DNA of 64,000 bases from Argentina anserina (GCF_933775445.1 NC_065876.1:4836001-4900000), one strand, 5' to 3'; counted from the stretch's first letter, positions 1 through 12,545 are shown. Made by a program: numbers and translations. Notes: generated by a model from the letters alone, not told the origin.

Positions 1-3000
1 CCACTCTCCAAGATTCAAATCCTCAAAGCTGTTTCTCAGCTCCACGAAAATGCTTCCGTCTCTGCGTACCCTGTCCTTCTTGGCACCAAGGTACGATGAT
101 ATTTTGTTCAACTAGCTATTAGTTCGGCTATCACTAATCGCCGAGTTCGAATGATCGAACATTTTATTTTGAATAAAATAGTGGTCGGAAATTTGCATGT
201 TGGGTTAGTCCAATCAACGATACTTTTGCATTTCTTGAGTAACTAATCGAAACGCACTAGTGTGTATGGCACTGCCACACTCACTGAATTTGTTTATTGA
301 CATCTGATTTTACTGTGATAACTGTATGTGCAGGGGGAAGATTTTGGGTGGGTAACTGTGACAGTTTCTAGTCCTACTCCTGCACAAGATGATTGGGTGG
401 CAGTTTTTTCTCCTGCAAATTTTAAGTAATATCAATCGTTGCATGTTCTTGATTTTAGCTGCTATTGTATTATTTTAAGCTTGTAGATTAATATTTTCAA
501 TCTATTATGGCAGTGCATCTACATGTCCATACAATGAAGATTATTACGAGCCGTATATATGCACATCTCCTATTAAGGTATATGTTATTTGCTCTCGGTA
601 ATTGATTGCACTCCATGTGTTCGACGTAATGTCTCACCGAACTCTTCGTGCTTTGATTTCAGTACAAGTTTGCCAATTATTCCAGTGCCAAATATGCAAT
701 CACTGGAAAATCAACTTTGAAGTTCCGATTAATTAATCAAAGGGCGGATTTTTCTTTCGCATTGTTCTCTGGCGGGCTGTCAAACGTGTGTTTATGTCTC
801 GTTTCTTTCATTGCAGATATATTTTGTATTGGTTTTCCGAAGTTTCATATGTTGACATTAATGCCTCAGTGTTGGTGCTTCAATTGTGGGCTAAAGTATG
901 TATTCTTTGTAATGCAGCCGAAATTGGTGTCAGTTTCGAATAATGTGACCTTTGCATACCCAAAGGCTCCCCTGTACCCACGTCTTGCTCTAGGGAAGCT
1001 CTGGGATGAAGTAGGTTTATGTTCTTCTGATTCGCTACTTCTATTTTCATCCAAACAATCAGAATGCGGACTGCTAGTTGGATATTCTTCTCCTCATGGT
1101 TATGTATGATATGCAGATGACAGTGACTTGGACAAGTGGCTATAATATCCATGAAGCTGTACCTTTAGTTGAGTGGGGTTTGAAGGGAGACCCTCAAAAT
1201 AGATCTCCAGCAGGAACAGTAACTTTCAGTCGTCGGGACATGTGTGGTATGAATCATATGATCAATCCAGTATTTAAGTTCACCAACATAAATGATTGAA
1301 TGAGAAAACTTTTAGTAATGGAGTTCTTGTAATCTTTTTCCAGCTGCACCCGCACGAACAGTTGGTTGGCGTGATCCTGGTTTCATTCATACAAGTTTTC
1401 TAAAAGATTTGTGGCCAAATTCAGTGTATGCATCTTGATTCTTGATTATAATTTTACAGCTGTTTCTGTCTTTAATACTGTTATGCTGGTTTTCTGTGCA
1501 GGTACTCTTACAAACTTGGTCATAGGTTATCTAATGGTTCCTACATCTGGAGCAAGGTTTACTCGTTCAAGTCATCACCATATCCCGGGCAGGAGTCACT
1601 GCAGCGCGTTATTATATTTGGTGACATGGGAAAGGTGAGATCAAGAAAATGAAAACTACTTGATTCTGCCACTAAGCACTTATCAAACAGCATGATGTTA
1701 TCTGCATTTCTGCAAAATAGCTTCTTAGATGTTTATCCTTTACTTTTCCTCCCACAAATGATTCAGGCTGAGCGTGATGGTTCAAATGAATATGCTGATT
1801 ATCAGCCCGGCTCACTCAACACCACAGATCAGCTAATCAAGGACTTGGACAACATTGACATAGTTTTTCACATAGGAGATTTGCCTTATGCCAATGGATA
1901 CATCTCACAGTGGGATCAGTTCACATCACAGGTGGAGCCAATTTCATCAGTCGTACCATATATGGTTGCAAGGTTTGTGTTCTTGTTACTTTGATCAGAA
2001 TTACTGCTAACTGGGATCACATGTACTACTATTTACTGTATAAGTGCACATGTCCTCTGAAACTTGCATCAAATTTAAAACAGCGGCAACCATGAACGAG
2101 ATACAACAGGGACTGGATCCTTCTACAACACTAATGATGCAGGTGGCGAATGTGGTGTTCCAGCTGAAACTATGTATTATGTTCCTGCTGAGAACAGAGC
2201 TAAATTCTGGTAATAACAAACAATACTGTTAAATTACACTTATTGTAACTGGTTTCAAAGACACATCTTCTTAGTGAAGTACATATGTTACTAAGATCTT
2301 ATATACACATGTACGTCTAATCAAACTGGACCATATAATCTCCTTTTTAGTTAGTTTGGCTTAATGTCTGTGAATCCTGTTATTGTTGTTTATAGGTATG
2401 CAACAGATTATGGCATGTTCCACTTCTGTATAGCTGACACTGAGCATGACTGGAGAGAAGGTTCCGAGCAGTACAAATTTATTGAGAAATGCCTTGCTTC
2501 TGCAAACAGACACAAGCAGCCTTGGCTGATATTCGCCGCTCATCGTGTTCTTGGTTATTCTTCTAACTCTTGGTATGGACAAGAGGGTTCATTTGAAGAG
2601 CCGATGGGAAGGGATGACATGCAAAAGCTTTGGCAAAGATACAAAGTGGACATTGCATTCTACGGCCATGTCCATAATTACGAACGAATATGCCCCATCT
2701 ATCAGAACCAGTGTGTAAATTCGGAAACATCCAACTATTCAGGAACTGTCAACGGAACAATCCATGTAGTAGTTGGTGGAGGAGGTAGCCACTTATCAGA
2801 TTTTAGCTCACTGCAGACAGTTTGGAGCATTTATAAAGATCACGACTTTGGTTATACGAAACTTACAGCGTATAACCACTCCTCGCTGCTCTTCGAGTAC
2901 ATGAAGAGCAGCGATGGAAAGGTCTATGATTCATTCACCATCTCAAGGGACTATAGGGATGTCTTGGCCTGTGTTCATGATGGTTGTGAACCAACCACCT

Positions 3001-3011
3001 TAGCTACATGA
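1..3011 (+). CDS. Purple acid phosphatase, PAP27-like, 5' partial
   Basis: The spliced model is join(1..90, 334..425, 514..577, 663..785, 918..1010, 1117..1246, 1344..1425, 1502..1634, 1767..1972, 2084..2209, 2396..3011), with GT-AG introns and 584 codons kept in frame to a TGA. The first exon lies outside the window; by family length (about 610 residues) only some 30 N-terminal residues are missing. Metallophosphoesterase motifs appear in order: GDMG (end of exon 8), GDLPYANGY (exon 9), GNHE (exon 10), AAHRVLGY and GHVHNYER (exon 11). Plant PAPs are usually secreted di-metal glycoproteins that release phosphate from organic esters. The PAP1/24/27 subgroup is often annotated as probably inactive because of changes near the ligands, and GNHE in place of GNHD fits that group. 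The C-terminus ends in a conserved CVHDGCE motif. A decayed tandem copy follows downstream. Confidence 0.93.
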
Positions 3012-3552
3012 CATTGTTCAACAATGTATTGTGCACAGGAATAAAGACAACATATTTGTGATTGTTTATTGAAGCAGTCAAGTTGTAGACAATAGCAGAG
3101 ATGTTTACAACTCTGAATATTACTGTCGTTATATTTCTTTGGTTTCATACCTGGAAAAAAAAATAAAGAAAATTAAAAAAGAACAAACATTTGCTGCAAC
3201 GACGTGGAAAAATAAAAAACTAAACTTACAAAAGACATATGCACATAACAGAGTAAACAGACACAAGTTGTGCTCTTGAAAATCAGGGAAAGATAGGCTT
3301 CAAACTCAACCTGGTTTCTCTCCCTGATTCGCTGATTCTCATATTCATGTTTATCCTGGTGTGCCAAAGATTGTGAAATATTCTCGGAATATAGCTGGGA
3401 TCAATTGTTACATGATACTATTACCCAGGAGTTCTGTTCAACTCCATTCATTGTGTTTAAGACACCTGTGGAGCAAAGATTTCACAACTTTTCACGATTC
3501 TGGTGATTTTGAGCTTCACCCATTTGGGTTTAACTTGTGCTCAAACCAATGG
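3012..3552. other. Intergenic: 3' UTR and spacer between tandem PAP copies
   Basis: This is AT-rich sequence after the PAP stop codon. It presumably contains the 3' UTR and poly(A) region of the upstream gene and the remains of the promoter and 5' end of the second copy. I see no coding signal. Confidence 0.5.
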
Positions 3553-3918
3553 AGACCAGCCACTCGCCAAGATTCATGACTCTGCCTCCATTAGAGGATT
3601 TAGAGCTTATCCTTCTGTTCTAGGGATACAGGTAAATCATATTTGCTTTCATAAGTTTTAAAGTTTACAGTCTATTATAAATACTCATAATTCACTTTTC
3701 TGTGTGTGATTGGAATTCATCATTTTGACTTAAACAATGGAAGTTGGGTAGGGGTTGATATTACTTTTCTAATCTTGAATTTTGAATATTGTACATATTT
3801 ACAGTGATGGTCAACACTTTTCAAAGTAATCAACTCTTTAACTAATTTTTGAATGCATAATGCATGATGTTTTCACTTGTGTGCAGTATCTTAAATTCTT
3901 AATCATAAGTTCAAAGAG

Positions 3919-4924
3919 TGTTGTAAAAATCAATGAGATATTGCATATATAATTTAATAAGTTGAATTATAAATAATTATAAATCAGAAATGAAGAACAC
4001 GAAAAGAATTTCAACAAAAATACCGAACGATTTGTTATGGAAGAACTAGTCGAGACGTGTGTGATACCACACTGTCCTTAAGACGTTTACGCCTCCTCTA
4101 CCGGTGCAAGGATGCTTGGCGCTTGTCTCCCAGGATATAACGACTAAACAATTTTAGAAAGTTGCACTACTAACTAGAACCCTCAACGAACTCGTAAGGT
4201 ACCTCTATCTATCACCAGAGAAGAACTAAGAACTTTGAGAGTGGGAGAGAAATCTGTTTCGAATGGGATGATCTTACAATGAAAGGATGGTGGCTATTTA
4301 TACTGTGAGGATTTGCAATCAGCAATTAATAAGATGGCTGTTATAGAAATCAAAAAATCATAACATATATGAGTTACATATGTTACAAACATTGATTTCA
4401 ATTCTGTTATAATTCTCCATAACACACAATAACTCAGTTGTTACAAAAGAAGAATTTGAACAGTCAAGAGAATTTGAAAAGTCAAAACCGAATTTTCGGA
4501 AATGCAAAAAGAATCTGCGTTCCGACCCTCAATTCGGTGTTGCATTCGTGTCCGCAGGTCGCACGGGCATACACGAGTTTCCCTTGCGACCTAGGATTTG
4601 CACCCCCCTGCGCGTGCGCGAGAGGGTATAAGGGGGCTTACACACTTTACAATCCATACACAATGGATTCTATATAAAGTCTTTTCAACACTTCTCTTTT
4701 CCAATGTGGGACAAATATTTTTCCCTCATTCTAAGTAGCCATCTTTGAGTGACAATTTCTTATTCACCCACAAACCAAATTACACAAAGAAACATATGAT
4801 CTTGTAGCCCTCATTATGGAGAACTCAAATCTATGTTCATCTTTGATTAATTATAAGTTTAACTTAATTTAATTAATCAATTAAAATTTGGTTTTAAATG
4901 GTTTTTCCAACCATTTTTCCAACA
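3919..4924 (-). mobile_element. Solo LTR (1006 bp) in pseudogene intron
   Basis: The segment begins TGTTG and ends CAACA and is flanked by the 5-bp direct repeat AAGAG (3914-3918 and 4925-4929), as expected for a solo LTR left by LTR-LTR recombination. A TATAAATAG-type box on the minus strand near 4300 suggests minus orientation, but a TATATAAAG on the plus strand near 4670 makes this uncertain. No internal retrotransposon domain is present. Confidence 0.8.
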
Positions 4925-5184
4925 AAGAGTTGATCATTTGTGTAATGATTAATATGATCACAGGGTGAGGATACACAATGGGTGACTCTGGATCTCAAGT
5001 ACCCTGATGCTTTTAATAATGACTGGATTGGAGTCTTATGACAGTGATGGCATCACAGTGCCCACCAGCAGATGGTCAAAGAGAGGAAACTCCATATATA
5101 TGCTGCTCCTATTAAGGTGTGTAGTTGTAGACTTGTAGTGTGGACTGATGAGATGATAATAACAAAAAAAGATTTGGATAGAAG

Positions 5185-5758
5185 CTAAGCGGACACGCGA
5201 ATTGACTTTGGACACGGGTGAGATACGCGAGTATCCAAATTGGATATGCGGACACGCTGGTACTCATAATAAAAGTGAAAGTACTTATGGTGAGAATCAA
5301 ACTTTGGTCATTCAAGACACTCATCAACTCCTCAACCATTCCAATAGATTCAGTTTTTATTATATTTATGCACACTTTAATATATATATAAGGAGAGAAA
5401 CTCGTGAAAAAAATAAGAATGTTTGTGGTAGGATTCGAACCTTGGTTATCCAAGGTACTTATCAAGTCCTTAGCCATTCTAACAAGTTATGTTTTCATCA
5501 TTTTAATGCACACTTTGACACATATATACATCTAAAAAATTCTAAAACATTTCAAATTTATAAAATAATTTTTTTAATAAATATATATATATATATATAT
5601 TAAAAATAATATTTAATTAACGTGTCCACCACGTGTCCGTGTCCAAAAAAATTTCTATATGGCGTGTCTACGTATCGAATCATGTCCGTGTCCGTGTCCA
5701 AAAAAATTTCTATATGTCGTGTCTACGTATCGAATCATGTCCGTGTCCGTGCTACTTA
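5185..5758. mobile_element. Non-autonomous TIR element, 574 bp (MULE- or hAT-like)
   Basis: It is flanked by the 9-bp direct repeat GGATAGAAG (5176-5184 and 5759-5767). Both ends carry CGGACACG or GTGTCCG motifs facing each other, and the right end holds two copies of a 55-bp unit beginning near 5641. A 9-bp TSD favours Mutator-like, though the imperfect termini leave hAT possible. It sits in an intron of the PAP pseudogene. Confidence 0.6.
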
Positions 5759-6712
5759 GGATAGAAGTTGTCCTAACCTTTGTATAACTTTACTATGTTT
5801 CAATTCAAATATGCAAAACACGACAATCCAGGTTATTCAAAGACTGGCAGTGCAACTATGAAGTTTCAGCTTATAAATCAACAAGCAGATTTCTCTTTTG
5901 CATTATTCTCAGGCAGGTTGTCAAATGTGCGAGATTTTTTCTTTTGCTTTGGTGCTCATCACTTCTTTCTCATAGCTAAAGCATACCACCTTCAGTAAGT
6001 TGACTTTTAGAGTTATGATTTTATATTTACTCACTCAAAACTTGCAGCCAAAATTGGTGGCAATTTCAAATTTCGTGACATTTTCGAATCCTAAAGCGCC
6101 TGTGTATCCACATCTTGCTAAAGGGAAGTCTTGGAATGAAATGAGTTTTATCTTGAATAGAAGGTCTCTTTGTTTCATCTTACATTCTTACTGGGTGTGG
6201 AACTTCTTCTAGCCGCTAGATAATAGCTTGTTCACTGCTATTTGATTGATAAGCATACTTGAATTCCAATGGAAGAGATTATTCATGTTTCTTGCTGCTG
6301 TCTAACTTCTATGTTAGTGAGATAGTCAACTTTCATGAGCCTTGAAACTTCAATTTTTTTGTTTGCTATTGTACGGTCATGTTGTATATCATTTGAGGAC
6401 ATCATTTGCTTTCAATAATTTTTTCTTGGACAAGTGGCTACAGCATAGGTGAAGCTGTTCCATTTGTTGAGTGGCGTATGAAGGGAAATATTCAAAAGCG
6501 ATCAGCAGCTGCAACATTGACGTTTGATCAGAGTAGCTTGTGTGGTATTGTTCGTTTTATATATTTAGGATCTCATCGTACAAGACTCCCAATTTTGACA
6601 TTGATATGATAACAATGTGATGGCACATTGATGGCTGGCTAAGCTATGTTGCATGCTGATGTTTTCATTTTCTCATCTCTAGGTTCACCTGCAAGGACAG
6701 TCGGGTGGTGGG

Positions 6713-7097
6713 CAGAGGCGGATCTAGGATATGAAATTAGGGTAGGCTAAGTCATGTGTATGTTTTTTGGGTGAAGTCACATTTTTTTTAAAGTTACGTT
6801 TATGTTCATGTACGAGTGTATGAGAGGAGATTAGTAGGTGTTTTTTTTTAAAAAATAATGTCAGTGAGTAAAAAATGAGGAGATATAATTCTAGTAAAAA
6901 GGAGAAAAAAAGTGAAAAACATAAAAAGTATGAATGAAAATGATTAGGATGAGACTCGAACCTTGGTAAGTTAGGTTGAGACTTATGATTCTCAACCAAG
7001 TGACCAACTCACACAATTACATAGGGGACATATAACCGTATAGAAGATTTTTGTGTGGGCTTGAGCCCATGTTGCCTCCAACATAGGTCCGCCACTG
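6713..7097. mobile_element. hAT-type MITE, 385 bp, in a pseudogene exon
   Basis: It starts CAGAGGCGGATCTAGG and ends GGTCCGCCACTG, an inverted pair matching the termini of the 3.4-kb hAT transposon at 56593-59972. The 8-bp flanks GTGGTGGG and ATGGCGGG agree at 6 of 8 positions, consistent with an old hAT target-site duplication. It interrupts the PAP exon encoding the VGWRDPGF region. It contains no transposase sequence. Confidence 0.75.
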
Positions 7098-7118
7098 ATG
7101 GCGGGATCCTGGTTTCAT

Positions 7119-7723
7119 TTTTTTTAATCAAATACTAATACGGTTTCCAAATTAATTAGGAATGAGTACAACTAAGGCCAGATGCAGGTATTACATACCA
7201 TTTCGCCACTATCTTGGGGACGGAACAAGAAGTTGTGAGAACAGACTCTCATAATAGTACATAGGATAAACTACACTTTAGAAACAATTTAACCAACTCT
7301 CAAGCATTTCATCTACCATAGAGATGAAAGCGAATCAAGAACTAAAACAAAATAGAATTCAGTTAAAACTGAATAAATAGATATAGACTTAAGCTAGACC
7401 TAAGCCCAATAGAAAATAATAATAATAATAAATTGGCTTAAAAACCCTAGCCAAAAACTTAAATGACACAAGTCCAGCCCAACGATGTATCTTGACCAAA
7501 CCCAATAGTGCTAGACATTGACATTGCACCTCCACCTTGCCGCCACCACCCTGTTGTTGTTGCGGCATGCACCGCTGCCAAGATCACACCACATTCGAAC
7601 AAAAAAAAACAAAGGCTCAAAGAACTTGACCCCGTTACCTGAATCTCAGTCCTGAAACTAACTCCGTCGAGAACCTCTGATTCCATGCAGGCACAACAAT
7701 CCTAATCCAACGTTCTACCAGAC
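7119..7723 (-). mobile_element. Probable target-primed retro-insertion, 605 bp
   Basis: It is flanked by a 16-bp direct repeat with one mismatch (GGGATCCTGGTTTCAT at 7103-7118, GGGATCTTGGTTTCAT at 7724-7739). The left junction carries a run of T (7117-7125), so on the minus strand the insert ends in poly(A). Long variable TSDs plus poly(A) are typical of LINE or SINE machinery or a retrocopied transcript. The minus strand has a 75-codon ORF (7459-7686) that I do not recognise. Confidence 0.6.
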
Positions 7724-8059
7724 GGGATCTTGGTTTCATACACACTAGTTTCCTGAAGAATTTGTGGCCAAACACGGCGTATGTAGAGAAAGGACTTTTG
7801 TCTTTCTATATCTCTGGTCTTAGGCATGAAACCAGGATCGAAAACCAAAAGGGTCTAGATTTACCTCATGCACAACAAGAAAATTATTCTTAAAATTTTT
7901 CTCATCTACTTTAATACAAATTCTGATTCGGAAAATGTAAGTGTAATACATAAAATAAGGTTGGGAGAATGAGATGAAAAGAGAAGGGAAGTAGAGTATT
8001 GAATTCCGAAGAGCTCTCTTTGCGGATATGATAAGGAGAAGGGCTGAAAGCCAAGTAGT

Positions 8060-8117
8060 TGATCACCTGGTCAACTGTTGAGCGCCACCTGGTGCTCAAC
8101 AGTTGACCAAGTGATCA
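8060..8117. repeat. 24-bp inverted repeat hairpin in pseudogene intron
   Basis: The arms 8060-8083 and 8094-8117 are complementary at 23 of 24 positions around a 10-nt centre. The odd pair becomes a G:U wobble in minus-strand RNA. The surrounding intron (7784-8448) is much longer than the equivalent 76-bp intron of the upstream PAP gene and is otherwise unassigned. Confidence 0.7.
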
Positions 8118-10034
8118 GCACTCGCGAGAAGAACGGTCTTTAATGAGACCTTAATCACCTTATTGCATCTTTTTACTCAAATAGTTTGATTATACTCAAC
8201 TACATGTCGTTCTTTTAATCAAACAATTGCTTCTTCTACTTTCTTCTTGTCGTTTTTTTGTTTTCAAACACCTTGACAGTTGCTGAACTACAACAACACT
8301 ATATATACATACATCCTGCAATTTTTTGCCCGCCCCAAAACTTGAGAGGGGCTGCTCCCTAGGACCGTGCCGGCCAATCCGGTATTTTCCTCAAAAGTGT
8401 TCTTTAAAAACTAGTCATCTTCCCTTACTGTTCATATGGTTGTTTCCAGGTACACCTATAGAATGGGTCATCGTTCCTTAGATGGTCGGTATATTTGGAG
8501 CAAGTTCTACTCATTCAGATCACCTCCATATCCTGGACAAGATTCCTTGCAGCATGTTGTAATGTTCGGTGACATGGGAAAGGTAAATAGATGGCACTCA
8601 ACAAATCATAGGAAGACCTAATGTTTATTATAGTAATTGTTCAGAGGCAAAAAAGATTTTGAACCTTGCCTTTGACTAATAACATATATCTTCTCTCTGT
8701 GAGGTTGCTTGACAATCCCTTGTTAGGTGTTTTAGGTTTTTTATCCTTTCACTATAGCAATATTCGAGTACATTGAATCGTTGTGTGACATAAAAGTTTC
8801 TCCTTGTATTTTCCAAGAGCGTGATGGTTCAAATGAGTACAGTGATTATCAACCTGGAGCTCTGAACACTACGGATTAGTCATCAGTGACTTAAACAACA
8901 CTGACATAGTTTTTCATATAGGAGATCTATCATATGCGAATGGTTATATTTCACAATGGGACCAATTTACAACACAGGTGGAGCCCATTGCATCAACTCT
9001 ACCATATATGGTTGGAAGGTTTTTGCAAATGTCCCCTTTGGAAGGTTTTTGCAATTGTCCCCATTACATGTTTCTTCCAAATTAGATATGAAATGCTTCT
9101 TTATAATCTCAGTCGGTAAAACCTTTAGTTTGCTTGCTTCAGTGGTAATCATGAACGTGATTGGCCTGATTCGGTATCCTATTACAACGGAATGGATTCA
9201 GGTGGAGAATCTGGGGTACTTGCTGAGACCATGTTTTACGTTCCAGCTAAGAACCGAGCTAAATATTGGTACTTTTTCAACATTTACTGCAGACTAGTGT
9301 CTTCTGTTGTTGAGGTTGTGTTCAGTGGGATTTTTGTATGCTTTTTGATACATGTACAGGTACTCGACAGATTATGGATTGTTTCACTTCTGTATAGCTG
9401 ACACAGAACATGACTAAAGGGAGGAAACAGAGCAGTATAAGTTCATTGAGAATTGCCTTGCATCCGTGGACAGACAAAAGCAACCTTGGTTGATCTTTGC
9501 AGGTCACCGTGTCCTTGGTTATACATCTGACAAATGGTATAGTCGAGGCCTATGGGAAGGGAAAGCTTGCAGAAACTTTGGCAGAAGTACAAGGTAGATA
9601 TTGCATTTTACGGCCATGAGCATAACTATGAAAGGACATGCCCCATCTATGAGGTAAAAATCTCTTAGCTCGAACTAAGGTGAATTATATGTAATGTGAT
9701 ATTCGTTTTCCTCGTGTTGGGGTGTTGTAGAACCAATGTGTATCTTCAGAAAGATCTCACTACTCTGGGAAATTCAATGGAACAATCCATGTTGTTGTTG
9801 GCGGGGCGGGAAGCCACTTATCAGACTTCAACCAGCCACAACCAGGTTGGAGTCTCTACAGAGATCATGACTGGGAATTTGTGAAACTGACAGCATTCAA
9901 TCACACATCTCTGCTTTTTTGAGTACAAGAAAAGCAGCGATGGGAAGGTCTACGATTCCTTCACCATATCAAGGGACTGCACAGATGTAGTGGCTTGTGT
10001 TCATGACAGTTGCGAACCGACTGCGGCATCTTAG

Positions 10035-10541
10035 AATCAGACCTGCACCCTATGTTCAAATTCTTTTTGTCTATAGAAGGCAGCAACATACAGTATGAAT
10101 TTCAATTGGAGTATTTTTCCACCTATGGTTTAGGGTGGAACATGCTTTAACTCTAATTAGAATCTACTATTATTGGCTATTTGAGTAATTTCCTTTTTCT
10201 TGAAATTTGAACTTCATAGATTTTGTTCAGGACAACCACTCAAATGTCCAGATTACCGTGTCGTGCTCGAGAATAGGGATGTTGAGATACCAAGATCAAA
10301 TTTCATATAACTAATGTAAATATACAGAAGTAGAGGCGAATTTGTTACAACAATTTGTTAAATCATGCTGAGTACACATAAATCAAGCATCAAATTCAAT
10401 ATATTGAGCTTGCTCCTGAGTCCTGACTGCTTCCCCCTGAATCAAACTACAACTCTAAAGACTTTGTATGCCACTTCGAGAGGGCTGCCCCAGCAAAAGA
10501 TGTGATGCCAGCAGACCGTAATATGTCTGCCCAACTGATTA
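10035..10541. other. Intergenic region between convergent genes
   Basis: This separates the 3' end of the PAP pseudogene (+) from the 3' end of snurportin (-). It presumably contains the snurportin 3' UTR. No further coding signal is visible. Confidence 0.5.
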
Positions 10542-12545
10542 TCACACAGCCATCTCAACGTCATTTGTAACTGCATCATCTGACGAGTTGATCGATGCAA
10601 CCAAATCATCAATTCTCAGGGGTGATCCTCGAGCCATATTCTGAAACAAAATCTGCATCATTATAGTCCAAAGAGATTGTCAGTATTTATGAAGAGTAAT
10701 ATTGAGAAAGGGAATAAATTCTACCAACAATTGTGAAGTGGGCATATATCTAGTCATCTACAAACCTTGGAGTAAGTATCTGCAAATGCACGTGCACGGT
10801 TGGACATGCCAAGGTAGTGCAAATCAGCCCTCTCAAGCTTCCCATCCACAATGGTCAGTCCTCCATCACCAATAGCAAAACGAAGAAGACATCCAGTATG
10901 CAATCCTGACTGAAAATAAAATGAAAGTCAATATAAAGGTAAACGATACACAGAAGATGAGGAACTAGGAAAGAAAAATAATCAATTTTTTTTGGCTTGA
11001 AACTGACTTCAGTCTTTACAGAGTTGAAAACACTCGAGTAATCCAGTAAGTAAGCTAGTAAGCTGGTTTGCCTCACCAGAACTTACTAGGTGCAGAAACA
11101 CACATGCCAAGTGATTGATGAAAATTGAAGATATCTTACAATCAAGTGAATCAACAAACATTTATAAACAGTAAACAATACCTGTTGTATGAAATCCAAA
11201 TTCAAGCAACTAAACACAACCGGAGGATCATCTGATGTAGTCACCTTTCCATCATTGTGCAGCTCCAAAACTACCTAATCATACGAAATACAAGAGTGAA
11301 AGAGAGTCAGCTCAACACAAAACTAAAACAAGACAGTCATGCAACATATCAACAAAACAGAAAATGCAAAACAAGTCATCTTAGCGCATTCAATCACTGA
11401 AAAATACCTGTTGATGATTGGGAACCAGTCCCTTGTTATCCGTATCAATGACATACTGGCTGCACTGCTCATCCTTCCACACTAACGCCAGTGGTGTATT
11501 CCCTGGTTGATAATGCGCATGCCTAAAGCCAACACCAATTTTACATATCAAACACAACAAAGATAAGTAATCAATAGTATAATCTCGAAAAACACAAACT
11601 CACATCAACACATTGACTTACTTGTTATAAAACAGCAGACCATCCTTTACGAACGGCACCTCACCGGCATAGGCGTTGTGCAGACCAGCCAGATCACAGC
11701 GAGACCACGGTACCAGACCAAACCTGTACTTATGATAATAAGACGGAGCGTTGAGAGCTTTGCATTCAGCCAGTTTCTCCTCCAACCAATTCAACCGAAA
11801 CTCGGTGCTGCAGTTATAGTAAGAGTAATTCTTCCAGCACACCATGTCAATCACATAGTAAGTCTGGTCCATCTGCATTCATCATCAACAAAACCACATT
11901 GGCATTTCAACAAACACTTTGTGCGCAAAGCAACAGCAACAAGTAAAAGTAAAATCAAGACTAATTTTTTACCTCGTGAAATATACAGTCCAGAATGGAA
12001 TACGACGGAGGACCCGACCCGTCGCGGTTGCGAGACCCCTGGGGCAGCGCCGACGGAAAACGATGCAGAACAGTGCCGTTTCGTTGCCGACTGATGGTTG
12101 TTCCATCCGATGAGACAACGAAGCATCGCTTCCCTGCTGGCCTCGGAAGCACGTACCTGAAATCGAGAGACGAGAAATTCAAAATCGGTGAAGCAAAAAA
12201 GCGCGAGAATTTGAGAGAGGAGAAAATCGAGACTGACCAGTCGTGGGGGAGGCGATGAGGGACGTCGATCATCCACTCCGGTAGCATCAGCTGCTTCGCG
12301 AACCACTTCCGCGCCGCCGGGCCTTTCAGCTTCGAAGCGTCACGGAGGTCGTAGTCGGTGGAGGAGCCGGGTTCGGGTTCGGGTTGGTGTTCGGGCGGGA
12401 GGGAGAGGAGGGTAGAGGCCAAGCGCCGCGCGTGGAGGTCGGCGTCGCGGCTCTGCTGTTGGCGTGTGAGAGAGAGCTCTCTTCGCCTCTGCTGGTCGGA
12501 GAGCTGGGGACGTTTGAACGGACGGCGGAGATCGGAGGGTGCCAT
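10542..12545 (-). CDS. SNUPN: Snurportin-1
   Basis: The spliced model is complement(join(10542..10640, 10766..10909, 11182..11274, 11408..11522, 11622..11872, 11973..12156, 12238..12545)), all GT-AG, giving 397 residues. Snurportin-1 binds the trimethylguanosine cap of spliceosomal U snRNAs and couples snRNPs to importin-beta for nuclear import. The N-terminal 50 residues are Arg/Gln-rich like an importin-beta-binding region. The cap-binding domain follows, with recognisable blocks: LPEWMIDVP, PAGKRCFVVSSDG, YSILDCIF, YYVIDMVCW, FRLNWLEEKL and DGLLFYNK. The start is the first ATG of the exon-1 frame, giving a length typical of the plant protein. The C-terminal exon is acidic. The gene looks intact, and its upstream flank at 12733 runs directly into foldback elements. 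Confidence 0.93.

Larger units (their letters stand above)
3553..10034 (+). pseudogene. PAP27-like pseudogene, tandem copy with multiple insertions
   Basis: Exon homology to the upstream PAP gene can be followed in order: about 3553-3630, 4962-5118, 5805-5931, 6049-6141, 6418-6543, 6683-6712 continuing at 7098, 7724-7783, 8449-8582, 8818-9022, 9146-9268, 9361-9654 and 9731-10034. Lesions visible in the sequence include a TAG at 8877-8879 with a frameshift next to it, a TAA at 9415-9417 where the other copy has Trp, a deletion near 9545, an extra T in the run near 9914-9920, and loss of frame in the second exon near 5040. The GHEHNYER motif is still readable at about 9612. Introns and one exon hold a solo LTR, a MULE- or hAT-like element, a hAT MITE and a retro-insertion, which are listed separately. 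The last intron (about 9655-9730) is absent from the upstream copy. Confidence 0.9.
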
